This document shows positions 57,738-64,000 of a stretch of DNA of 64,000 nt, in pieces. Source of the DNA: DASPWW01 sp963841715 (GTDB lineage: Bacteria; Actinomycetota; Thermoleophilia; Solirubrobacterales; 70-9); contig CAWJDP010000005.1 of the NCBI GenBank assembly GCA_963841715.1, positions 186,001-250,000 of the forward strand, read 5' to 3'. Below the pieces are notes generated by a model, which did not search any database, was not told where the DNA came from, and saw only the letters and a program-made list of their open reading frames with translations. Both the position numbers and the translations under genes were made by a program. Positions within the stretch are counted from its first letter, which is position 1. Each line of letters starts with the position of its first letter.

Positions 57738-58127
57738 ATGGCCGGGAGACAACGTCGGCGAGGGCGCCTGTCGCGGAGCGGCGATTTCGATCGCGCGTAC
57801 CGCGACGGCCGCTCGCACTCGAACCGCTACCTGGTCGTGTACGCGTTCCCGCGCCCCGACGGCGACGTCGACGGTGAGAGCGTTCGGCTGGGGATCTCAG
57901 TCGGGCGCAGGCTCGGCAAGGCGGTGCAGCGCAACAGGATCAAGCGGCTGCTGAGGGAGGCGTTCTGGGCGCTCGCCGACCGGCTCCCGCCCCAGCACGA
58001 CTTCGTCATCGTCGCCCGCCCCGACGTCGCCGAGGTTGCCCAACGCGACGGCGTCGACGGGATCCGCGCCTGCCTCGACGACGTGATCCGGGACGGCGGC
58101 CTGGCACGCATGAACCGTAAAACGTGA
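57738..58127 (+). CDS. rnpA: Ribonuclease P protein component
   Basis: Protein subunit of RNase P, which trims tRNA 5' ends. 129 residues: LSRSGDFDRAYRDGRSHSNR, the RNR motif region SVGRRLGKAVQRNRIKRLLR, EAFW, and QHDFVIVARPDVAE. ATG 57738 is 2 bases after rpmH. Its stop lies in a two-unit 7-base repeat (CGTAAAA CGTGAAA) shared with the yidD start. Confidence 0.95.
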   Translation: MAGRQRRRGRLSRSGDFDRAYRDGRSHSNRYLVVYAFPRPDGDVDGESVRLGISVGRRLGKAVQRNRIKRLLREAFWALADRLPPQHDFVIVARPDVAEVAQRDGVDGIRACLDDVIRDGGLARMNRKT

Positions 58128-58129
58128 AA
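58116..58129 (+). repeat. 7-base tandem repeat at the rnpA/yidD overlap
   Basis: CGTAAAA followed by CGTGAAA, containing both the rnpA stop and the yidD start. The right half also resembles half of a parS site (ACGTGAAAC). Confidence 0.5.
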
Positions 58130-58447
58130 CGCCCCCTGCTCTATCTGCTCGGCCTCTACAGCCGATTCGTCTCGCCCGCGCTTCCGCGCCGGTGCAAGTA
58201 CGAGCCGACGTGCTCGGCTTACGCGGCCGGGGCGATTCGCGAGCTCGGCGTGATCCGCGGCTCGATCCTCGCGCTGTGGAGGCTCGCGCGCTGCAACCCG
58301 TTCAGCCACGGCGGCTACGACCCCGTCGCGGCGCGGACGATCTTCAAGGATTCGCACACGCGGCGACAGCGGACAGGGGAACGAGCGAGCGTGGCCGGCG
58401 CTGAGTCGAGTCGCGAGCGAGCGAGCGCAGAGCGGGTCGCCGGATGA
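58124..58447 (+). CDS. yidD: Membrane protein insertion efficiency factor YidD
   Basis: Small membrane-associated protein that assists YidC. The conserved core fills residues 1-72: LLYLLGLYSRFVSPALPRRC, KYEPTCSAYAAGAIRE, RLARCNPFSHGGYDPV. The remaining 35 residues (RRQRTGERASVAGAESSRER) are encoded by GAGC-type repeats and look like a non-conserved extension. GTG 58124 overlaps the rnpA stop; the stop overlaps yidC by 4 bases. Confidence 0.93.
   Translation: MKRPLLYLLGLYSRFVSPALPRRCKYEPTCSAYAAGAIRELGVIRGSILALWRLARCNPFSHGGYDPVAARTIFKDSHTRRQRTGERASVAGAESSRERASAERVAG
58378..58432. repeat. GAGC-type repeats at the 3' end of yidD
   Basis: GAACGAGCGAGCGTGG and GCGAGCGAGCGAGCGCAG flank GAGTCGAGTCGC. 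The same GAGC character occurs at 17491-17545, again at a gene's 3' end. Confidence 0.5.
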
Positions 58448-59202
58448 TTCCGATCGCCCTGCTCCCCGTCCTCGACCAGCTCGCGCACCTCGCGAACGAT
58501 GTCCTCGTATGGCTCCACGACACCATCGGGCTCGAGTGGGGCGTCGCGATCATCGTGCTGACGTTCCTGACGCGGTTGCTGATCCTGCCGCTGTCGATGA
58601 AGCAGATCCGCTCGATGCGCGCGCTCCAGGCGCACCAGCCGGAGATCAAGAAGATCCAGGCGCAGTACAAGGACGATCGGCAGCGCCTCCAGCGCGAGCT
58701 GATGGCCTTCTACCAGGAGAACCAGATCAACCCGTTCGCCTCCTGCATTCCGCTGCTGCTCCAGCTCCCGGTCTTCCTCGCGCTCTACTACGCGCTGCGC
58801 AGCTTCCTCCCGCATGAGGTCTGCACCGGCGGGGCGACCGACTGCCCGGCGGCGAGCTTCCTGTTCATCCCCAGCCTGCTCGAGGCGGCGACGGGCGCGG
58901 TGCTCGTCGTGCTGATCGTCCTCTACGTCGGGACGCAGCTCGGAGCCGGGCTCGTGATGTCGGCGTCGAGCGATCGCCAGCAGCGGCTGATGATGATGGC
59001 TCTACCCGTCGTCTTCGTCCCGATCATCATCAACTTCCCCGCCGGGCTCGTCGTCTACTGGATCACGACCAACGTCTGGACGCTCGGCCAGCAGTTCGTC
59101 GTCAAGCAGGTCGCCCCGCCGCCACCCGGGCCGACGCCCGAGGAGGTGGAGGCCGCGAAGGCCCCGCCGCCGCCGCCGCGGAAGCGCAAGCGACGCCGCT
59201 GA
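58444..59202 (+). CDS. yidC: Membrane protein insertase YidC
   Basis: Inserts and folds inner-membrane proteins. 252 residues, the short Gram-positive form without the large periplasmic domain. Five membrane helices; GVAIIVLTFLTRLLILPLSM contains the conserved groove Arg, and IKKIQAQYKDDRQRLQRELM is the cytoplasmic coiled-coil hairpin. FPAGLVVYWITTNVWTLGQQ is the last conserved helix. The C-terminus is Pro- then Arg/Lys-rich (PPPPPRKRKRRR), possibly for ribosome contact. Confidence 0.95.
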   Translation: MIPIALLPVLDQLAHLANDVLVWLHDTIGLEWGVAIIVLTFLTRLLILPLSMKQIRSMRALQAHQPEIKKIQAQYKDDRQRLQRELMAFYQENQINPFASCIPLLLQLPVFLALYYALRSFLPHEVCTGGATDCPAASFLFIPSLLEAATGAVLVVLIVLYVGTQLGAGLVMSASSDRQQRLMMMALPVVFVPIIINFPAGLVVYWITTNVWTLGQQFVVKQVAPPPPGPTPEEVEAAKAPPPPPRKRKRRR

Positions 59203-59684
59203 TGGCGCCCGTCGAGGAGATCCCGGCCGAGGCCGGCGACCGCGTTCGCATCGTCCTCGAGCGCGTTCTCGAGGCGCTCGAGATCGACGGCGACGTCGCG
59301 ATCGACGAGGACGACGAGGAGATCGCGGCGAGCATCGACGGCGACGACCTCGGGATCCTGATCGGGCGGCGCGGTCAGACGATCGACGCGATCCAGGTGC
59401 TCTGCTACCGGGTCGCATACCGAGGTGAGACCGGCGACCGCAAGCGGATCAGCGTCGACGCCGCCGGCTATCGCGAGCGCCGCCGCGACATCCTCGAGCG
59501 TCAGGCCGACCAGGCCGCCGAGGACGCGCTGAGGGCGTCGCGCCCGATCGACCTCGAGCCGATGAGCGCGCAGGAGCGGCGGATCGTCCACAACCACCTC
59601 GCCGAGCGCTCCGGAGTCGAGACGTACAGCGAGGGCGACGAACCCGAGCGCTGGGTCGTCGTCGCGCCGCTGGTCGCGGGGTGA
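59202..59684 (+). CDS. jag: Jag/KhpB-like KH-R3H RNA-binding protein
   Basis: 160 residues with an acidic N-terminal region (about 1-45), a KH domain (GDDLGILIGRRGQTIDAIQV with the GxxG loop) and an R3H domain (RRIVHNHLAERSGVETYSEG, the R-x3-H motif). The usual N-terminal Jag_N domain is missing, as in other actinobacteria. A role in RNA binding linked to wall growth is known in Firmicutes. ATG 59202 shares a base with the yidC stop; the stop overlaps rsmG. Confidence 0.9.
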   Translation: MAPVEEIPAEAGDRVRIVLERVLEALEIDGDVAIDEDDEEIAASIDGDDLGILIGRRGQTIDAIQVLCYRVAYRGETGDRKRISVDAAGYRERRRDILERQADQAAEDALRASRPIDLEPMSAQERRIVHNHLAERSGVETYSEGDEPERWVVVAPLVAG

Positions 59685-60403
59685 CGCCGGCCCGGCCTGT
59701 GGCGGCCGGAGATCCAACCCAGCGCCTCGCCCCGCAGGCGCGGGAGCGGGTCACGCGCCTCGTCGAGCTGCTCGCGGGCGACCCGACCGCGCCGAGCTCG
59801 GTCCGCGAGCCGCGGGACGCCTGGCGGGTGCATGTCGCCGACAGCCTCACCGGGCTCAGCTTCGACGAGCTCGCGGCGGCGGGGCGGATCGCCGACGTCG
59901 GCGCCGGCGCCGGGCTCCCGGGCCTCGTGCTCGCGGCGGCGCTGCCCGATGCGCGCGTCGATCTCGTCGAGTCGGTGGGACGCAAGTGCGACTTTGCCCG
60001 CCGCGCGATCGACGCCATGGGCCTCGACAACGCCACCGTCGCCTGCGAGCGCTCCGAGGAGCTGGCCGCGGGTGGCGGGCGCGAGGGCTACGACGCGGTC
60101 ACGGCGCGCGCGGTTGGGCGCCTGGCGACGCTTGCCGAGCTCGCCTCGCCGCTGCTTCGCGACGCAGGGGTACTCGTCGCCTGGAAGGGAAGGCGCGACC
60201 CCGCCGAGGAGTCGGAGCTCGAGCGCGCGGCCGAGCGGGTCGCGATGCGCCCCCTCGAGATCCGCTGGGTGGGGCCGTATGCGGGCAGCCGCAACCGCCA
60301 TCTGCACCTGATGCGCAAGCAAGGACCGACCCCGTCCGAGCTCCCGCGCCGCGCGGGAGTCGCGAAGAAGCGCCCCTTCGGCGCGGCCCGGACCCCGGCC
60401 TAG
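59681..60403 (+). CDS. rsmG: 16S rRNA (guanine527-N7)-methyltransferase
   Basis: Methylates G527 of 16S rRNA with S-adenosylmethionine. 240 residues: RVHVADSLTGLSFDELAAAG, the cofactor loop RIADVGAGAGLPGLVLAAAL, VDLVESVGRKCDFARRAID and AVTARAVGRLATLAELASPL. The basic C-terminal tail (RRAGVAKKRPFGAARTPA) is typical of actinobacterial RsmG. GTG 59681. Confidence 0.94.
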   Translation: MTPARPVAAGDPTQRLAPQARERVTRLVELLAGDPTAPSSVREPRDAWRVHVADSLTGLSFDELAAAGRIADVGAGAGLPGLVLAAALPDARVDLVESVGRKCDFARRAIDAMGLDNATVACERSEELAAGGGREGYDAVTARAVGRLATLAELASPLLRDAGVLVAWKGRRDPAEESELERAAERVAMRPLEIRWVGPYAGSRNRHLHLMRKQGPTPSELPRRAGVAKKRPFGAARTPA

Positions 60404-60478
60404 GCTTTACTTCCGCTGTCACGCTGCCTACTGTCCGGCCTGCCGCTCGGCTGGCGCCGTGCCCTGGATCGAGATCGA

Positions 60479-61237
60479 ATGGGAACCGTCTACGCGATCG
60501 CAAACCAGAAGGGTGGAGTCGGGAAGACGACCACCGCCGTGAACATGGGCGCCTGCGTGGCCGCGGGCGGCCACCAGACGCTGATCTGCGACCTCGACCA
60601 GCAGGCAAACGCCACCGTTGCGTTGGGGGTCGAGCGCGACATCTCGCCGTCCTCGTATGACTGCCTGACCGGGGAGGTCTCGGTTGCCGAGGCGGCGCGG
60701 CCGGCGGGGCCGGACAACCTCTGGGTCGTCCCCGGCCATCGCGACCTCGCGGGCGCCGCGGTCGAGCTGCCGCGAATCGATGGGTCGGAGAAGCGCCTGC
60801 GCGATATGCTCGGCCCGGTGCGCGAGCGCTTCGAGTGCACGCTGCTCGACTGCCCGCCCTCGCTCGGCCCCGTGACCGTGAACGCGCTTGTTGCCGCCGA
60901 CCGCGTGATCGTCCCCGTCCAGGCGGAGTACCTCGCGCTCGAGGGGCTGGTTCAGTTCCTCGACACGGTGCAGCTGATTCGCCGCGAGATGAACCCGAAG
61001 CTCGAGATCTCGGGGATCCTGCTGACGATGGCCGACGAGCGCACGAGGCTCTCCCAGGACGTCGAGCACGAGCTCCGCGACCACTTCCCGAAGCTCGTCT
61101 TCAAGACCGTGATCCCGCGCAACGTTCGCCTCGCCGAGGCGCCCAGCTACGGAGAGCCGGTCCTCGATCACGCCCCCGACTCCCCGGGCTCGATGGCGTA
61201 CCGCGAGCTCGCGAAGGAGCTGGTCGACGGTGGCTGA
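60479..61237 (+). CDS. parA: Chromosome partitioning ATPase ParA
   Basis: Walker-type ATPase that moves ParB-parS complexes over the nucleoid. 252 residues: deviant Walker A ANQKGGVGKTTTAVNMGA at 8-25, Walker A' region LICDLDQQANATVALG, LLDCPPSLGPVTVNALVAAD, and VIPRNVRLAEAPSYGEPV near the end. ATG 60479 follows 75 bases without a gene in which no strong promoter stands out. Two bases separate it from parB. Confidence 0.95.
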   Translation: MGTVYAIANQKGGVGKTTTAVNMGACVAAGGHQTLICDLDQQANATVALGVERDISPSSYDCLTGEVSVAEAARPAGPDNLWVVPGHRDLAGAAVELPRIDGSEKRLRDMLGPVRERFECTLLDCPPSLGPVTVNALVAADRVIVPVQAEYLALEGLVQFLDTVQLIRREMNPKLEISGILLTMADERTRLSQDVEHELRDHFPKLVFKTVIPRNVRLAEAPSYGEPVLDHAPDSPGSMAYRELAKELVDGG

Positions 61238-61239
61238 TC

Positions 61240-62091
61240 ATGGCTAAGCGAGGCATGGGTCGCGGGCTCTCCGCGATCCTCCCCGAGAGCGCCGCGGACG
61301 CGGATCTGCGCGAGCTGCCGCTCGACGCGATCAAGCCGAACCCGTCGCAGCCGCGGACCCGGTTCGACTCCGGTTCGATCGCCGAGCTCGCGCGCTCGAT
61401 CGAGGTCGCGGGGGTGATCCAGCCGGTGATCGTGCGGCCGCTCGATGACGGCAGCTACGAGCTGATCGCCGGCGAGCGCCGCTGGCGCGCGGCGCAGGAG
61501 GCGGGCCTCGACCGGCTCCCGGCGCTCGTCCGCGACCAGGGCGAGACCGAGCGCCTGCAGACGGCGCTGATCGAGAACATGGCGCGCGAGGACCTGAACC
61601 CGATCGACGAGGCGCGCGCGTGTGCGGCGCTGGTCGAGGACCTCGGCCTCAGCAAGGAGGAGATCGCGCGCCGGCTCGGTCGCACCCGCCCCTCGATCTC
61701 GAACCTGATCCGGATCCTCGACCTCCCGGACGAGGCGATCGGGCTGCTCGCCGACGGCGAGCTCAGCGAGGGCCACGGCCGCGCGATCCTCCAGGCGCGC
61801 GGCCAGGACGCGCGCCGCCGGCTCGCCCGCGGCGCGGCCGAGTACGGGTGGTCTGTGCGCGAGACCGAGCGCAAGGCGAAGCAGTCCTCGGGGAAGCGCA
61901 AGCCGGCCCGGCGCAGGGGCGGATCGAGCGCGGACGAGCGCGACGCGATCGCCGGAGCGGAGGACGCGCTCGAGGCCGCGATCGGTCACGACGTCCGCGT
62001 CCGCGTCGCCGGAAGCGGGATCAAGGCCGAACTGGTGTTCGACGACGTCGACGAGCTGATCGCGCTCGCGCGGCGGCTCGCGCGCCGCTGA
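61240..62091 (+). CDS. parB: Chromosome partitioning protein ParB
   Basis: CTP-dependent parS-binding clamp. 283 residues: start MAKRGMGRGLSAILPE, KPNPSQPRTRFDSGSIAELA, the CTP-binding ELIAGERRWRAAQEAGL and ALIENMAREDLNPIDEARA, helix-turn-helix LSKEEIARRLGRTRPSISNL, and a C-terminal dimer region (DDVDELIALARRLARR). No perfect parS (TGTTTCACGTGAAACA) was seen in the window. Confidence 0.95.
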   Translation: MAKRGMGRGLSAILPESAADADLRELPLDAIKPNPSQPRTRFDSGSIAELARSIEVAGVIQPVIVRPLDDGSYELIAGERRWRAAQEAGLDRLPALVRDQGETERLQTALIENMAREDLNPIDEARACAALVEDLGLSKEEIARRLGRTRPSISNLIRILDLPDEAIGLLADGELSEGHGRAILQARGQDARRRLARGAAEYGWSVRETERKAKQSSGKRKPARRRGGSSADERDAIAGAEDALEAAIGHDVRVRVAGSGIKAELVFDDVDELIALARRLARR

Positions 62092-62108
62092 AAACCCGGC
62101 GGCTTCCC

Positions 62109-62507
62109 CTACGCGAGGCCCGCGCTCGCCAGCGCCCTGTCTCGGCTCGAGAAGATCTCGAGCCGGACTCCCCGTCCGTCCCGCATCGTCCACAGGTGCG
62201 CGCCGGGCGAGTCGACGTCGACGCCGCTTCCCTTCCCGCGCCCCGTGTAGCGGCACATCACGACGACGAACTCGCCCGCGGGAATGAACTCCTCGGGCTC
62301 GATGCGCCATTTCTCCCACGGGCCGAGCCACTCGAGCAGCCGCTCGCTCGTGTCCACCGGCTCGCGCTTCACCCCGGCGATGCCCGGGAACTCGTCCGAC
62401 CAGCCCCACTCGAGGTCAGCGCCGTAGACGTCGGACACCGGGCGGAAGTCGCCGCGTGCCCATTCCGCGTAGACCCGGCGCAGAGCCTTCACGTTCTCGT
62501 CCTCCAC
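62109..62507 (-). CDS. SnoaL/NTF2-like protein
   Basis: 132-residue protein of the NTF2-like cone fold: NVKALRRVYAEWARGDFRPV, then YGADLEWGWSDEFPGIAG, and a strand-rich C-terminal half (VVVMCRYTGRGKGSGVDVDS, HLWTMRDGRGVRLEIFSSRD). Proteins of this type act as small isomerases, cyclases or ligand binders; the role here is unknown. Convergent with parB, 17 bases apart. Confidence 0.78.
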   Translation of the reverse strand: MEDENVKALRRVYAEWARGDFRPVSDVYGADLEWGWSDEFPGIAGVKREPVDTSERLLEWLGPWEKWRIEPEEFIPAGEFVVVMCRYTGRGKGSGVDVDSPGAHLWTMRDGRGVRLEIFSSRDRALASAGLA

Positions 62508-62561
62508 CGGAGCGGAGTATGCCGCTACGGCCCTCGCCCGCGCTCTAGAATCAGCGCTCCC

Positions 62562-62635
62562 GGGCGATTAGCTCAGTCGGTTAGAGCGCCGCTCTGATAA
62601 GGCGGAGGTCCGTGGTTCGAGTCCACGATCGCCCA
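62562..62635 (+). tRNA. tRNA-Ile (GAU)
   Basis: 74 nt folding as a full cloverleaf: acceptor GGGCGAT/ATCGCCC, D-arm GCTC...GAGC, anticodon stem CCGCT/GGCGG (one T-G pair) with loop CTGATAA (anticodon GAT), and T-arm CGTGG-TTCGAGT-CCACG. CCA is not encoded. Confidence 0.97.
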
Positions 62636-62644
62636 TCCTCGCCC

Positions 62645-62839
62645 CTACAGTCCCCTTCCGGCGGCACGGACCGCGGATGCGGATGCTTTCGACGCAGGCG
62701 CTGCAACTCGTCCGAGGTCTTCCGTGCAGCGCCGCTGCCCGCCCTCGCGCGCTGGCTCCGGCAGCGGTCGGATCGACTCGTAGTAGCGGATCGATGAAGT
62801 CGCGACGCCGGCTCGGCGCGCCACCTCTCCGATCGTCAA
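62645..62839 (-). pseudogene. MerR-family regulator, truncated
   Basis: From TTG 62839 the frame reads MTIGEVARRAGVATSSIRYY, then ESIRPLPEPAREGGQRR, the MerR helix-turn-helix and start of the wing, and then loses similarity; it stops after 64 codons. A full MerR protein has 120-140 residues or more, so the effector half is missing or out of frame. Two MerR-type promoters lie nearby (62872 and 63491). Confidence 0.6.
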
Positions 62840-62871
62840 CTCGGGCCACCCCTTCTCCCCCGAGTGAAGCC

Positions 62872-62902
62872 TTGACCCAGACTGCACTGGACGCCGAATC
62901 GT
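62872..62902 (+). promoter_or_regulatory. MerR-type promoter before the cupin gene
   Basis: TTGACC, a 19-base spacer, then AATCGT. The elongated spacer is the mark of MerR-regulated promoters. A short dyad CCAG/CTGG is centred in the spacer. It stands 65 bases before the cupin ATG. Confidence 0.45.
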
Positions 62903-62967
62903 ACGCGCCGCACGCTCCGTAGGCAACTGGGCGAGCAGCAGAAGACGTCTCCAACCAGACCGCCGCG

Positions 62968-63474
62968 ATGTTTGACGTCGATGCGTTTCGCGCGTCCGGC
63001 CGAACCCGGACGGCAGAGGCGGTAGCGTCCACGGGCCGGATGGGCTTCGATCTCCTGAAAGCTGACTCCGCGTTCTGGCGGCCGTCGAACCAGATGCGGG
63101 TCGCGAACACCGACCTCGCGAAGCAACTGGGGGCGCACTCTCTCGGGGCGCGGCTGTGGCGGCTTGCGCCGGGGCAGGCCTCGACCAAGCATCGTCACGA
63201 AAGCGAGGAGGAGCTATACGTCCTGCTTGAGGGGACCGGGCGGATGCGGATTGGCAATGAGGCGCTGACGCTCGAGGCGCTGGATGCCGTCCGCGTCGAC
63301 CCACGAACCGTGCGCCAGCTCTTCAACGACACCGACCGCGACGCGCTGTGGCTCGTCGCCGGCGCGCCGCCGGGGCCCACGAACACGCTTGAGATGACGG
63401 ACGATGAGCTTCGCGACCTGTATCCGAACGGCCCCAAGGCGCTTCCGCCGGAGCTCGGCGGCGGGACGGCCTGA
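62968..63474 (+). CDS. Cupin-domain protein
   Basis: 168 residues with one cupin beta-barrel: metal-site motif 1 RLAPGQASTKHRHESEEELY (HxH and Glu), VLLEGTGRMRIGNEALTLEA, and motif 2 near VRQLFNDTDRDALWLVAGAP, where the usual His is Asn. Function not assignable; such proteins bind small ligands or act as isomerases. ATG 62968 is the outermost start; ATG 63039 (MGFDLLKADSAFW) matches many relatives and is plausible. Confidence 0.8.
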   Translation: MFDVDAFRASGRTRTAEAVASTGRMGFDLLKADSAFWRPSNQMRVANTDLAKQLGAHSLGARLWRLAPGQASTKHRHESEEELYVLLEGTGRMRIGNEALTLEALDAVRVDPRTVRQLFNDTDRDALWLVAGAPPGPTNTLEMTDDELRDLYPNGPKALPPELGGGTA

Positions 63475-63490
63475 ATCCGGACGCCCGGCC

Positions 63491-63521
63491 TTGACTTCAA
63501 GTGCGCTTGAAGGTCAATCGT
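63491..63521 (+). promoter_or_regulatory. MerR-type promoter/operator before the SnoaL-like gene
   Basis: TTGACT, a 19-base spacer and AATCGT. The spacer is a strong dyad, CTTCAAG-TGCG-CTTGAAG (63495-63512), like the SoxR/MerR operators that sit between -35 and -10. Confidence 0.6.
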
Positions 63522-63561
63522 GTGTCGCGCAGGGTAACCCCAAGCGATTGGAGAGCGACAC

Positions 63562-63824
63562 ATGGCCAGCCGAACCGACACCCGGTTCGATCTCGATGCG
63601 TTCGAGCGCGCCTACGTGCAGTGGGACGTCGGGACGCTGATCGATTGCTATGACGCGGACGTCGAGGTGACCCAGATCGATCGCGACAACCCGCCGACCG
63701 CGCCGCCGCGACGGTCACCTGTGAGTTTCCGGGCGGCCGAAAGGTCGTCGCGAACTCGATCATGGAGATCCGGGACGGCCGGATCGTGCGCCAGCACGAC
63801 GTCGTCTGCGGCGACCAGTCCTGA
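63562..63824 (+). pseudogene. SnoaL-like protein with internal deletion
   Basis: The start (RFDLDAFERAYVQWDVGTLI, DCYDADVEVTQIDRDNPPTAP) and the end (TVTCEFPGGRKVVANSIMEI, RDGRIVRQHDVVCGDQS) of an NTF2-like protein are joined at about 63705 with a frame change. About 40 codons of the normal middle are missing. ATG 63562, stop TGA 63822. It could be a true deletion or a collapsed assembly. Confidence 0.65.
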
Positions 63825-63836
63825 GAATCCACGGAG

Positions 63837-63865
63837 GGCCCGCCCGGCCCGGGGTCGGGCGGGCC
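63837..63865. terminator. Strong hairpin between convergent genes
   Basis: GGCCCGCCCG and CGGGCGGGCC form a perfect 10-base stem around a 9-base loop, 12 bases after the SnoaL-like stop and directly at the stop of the minus-strand gene. It probably serves both genes. Confidence 0.7.
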
Positions 63866-64000
63866 TTACGGGCCGGTGAAGCCGCCGGCGAAGCAGGGTC
63901 CGCCGTTGCACTCGTCGTTGATGAACCCGTTCGGCTGCAGGAACGTGTTGATCATCGCGGTCGCGGTCGGGACGCCGCGCGGTGCGCCGTGCGGGTCCTC
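63866..64000 (-). CDS. C-terminal end of an unidentified protein
   Basis: The last 44 residues of a gene that enters from beyond the window: DPHGAPRGVPTATAMINTFL, QPNGFINDECNGGPCFAGGF, TGP and TAA. Two Cys six residues apart (DECNGGPC) suggest an extracytoplasmic protein. Not recognised. Confidence 0.55.
   Translation of the reverse strand, partial: EDPHGAPRGVPTATAMINTFLQPNGFINDECNGGPCFAGGFTGP

Overview
This is high-GC actinobacterial chromosome from around the replication origin. The order gyrA-gyrB-dciA-recF-dnaN-dnaA on the minus strand, then rpmH-rnpA-yidD-yidC-jag-rsmG-parA-parB on the plus strand, places oriC near 55.85-55.94 kb. Several traits suggest class Thermoleophilia (Solirubrobacterales-like): very high GC, a secreted NGAVT-type repeat protein, a DUF4446 gene, and an actinobacterial kinase/FHA/PP2C/RodA/PbpA operon. 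The taxonomic call is inference from gene content; no search was run.

Layout. 1-8.7 kb: the frame-broken end of an MMPL transporter, a stub of a short-chain dehydrogenase, two ABC export systems, a CPA1 Na+/H+ antiporter, a class III nucleotide cyclase, metF and an alpha/beta hydrolase. 8.7-13.6 kb: an FAD oxidoreductase, a DUF3105 protein, a secreted PGRP-type amidase and two acyltransferase-fold proteins. 13.7-25.9 kb: an exopolysaccharide locus (undecaprenyl-phosphate sugar transferase, four glycosyltransferases, flippase, polymerase/ligase, two LytR_C proteins, a CapD-like epimerase/dehydratase). 26.0-28.5 kb: DedA, UppP and PurM. 28.5-31.5 kb: a GlxA-type regulator facing a DJ-1/PfpI protein, then small stress-type proteins. 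31.6-42.8 kb: a cell-wall and signalling island with three Ser/Thr kinases, PP2C phosphatase, two FHA proteins, RodA/FtsW, PbpA and Ddl. 42.9-46.9 kb: a membrane protein, DUF4446, pheA, HNH endonuclease, a structured gene-free stretch holding a mini-ORF with an extended Shine-Dalgarno, and a repeat protein. 47.0-62.1 kb: a dehydrogenase, gyrase and the origin region. 62.1-64 kb: SnoaL-like proteins, tRNA-Ile(GAU), a MerR fragment, a cupin protein and a partial gene.

How the genes fit together. The sugar transferase loads undecaprenyl phosphate, the glycosyltransferases build the repeat unit, and the flippase and polymerase export and extend it. UppP and DedA plausibly recycle the lipid carrier. 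The kinase/phosphatase/FHA island probably controls peptidoglycan elongation through RodA, PbpA and Ddl.

Quality caveat. Many genes carry single-base indels, densest at 1-424 and 47.0-54.4 kb. The hits include gyrA, gyrB, recF and purM, so most are probably consensus errors. Frames were joined by eye in those genes.
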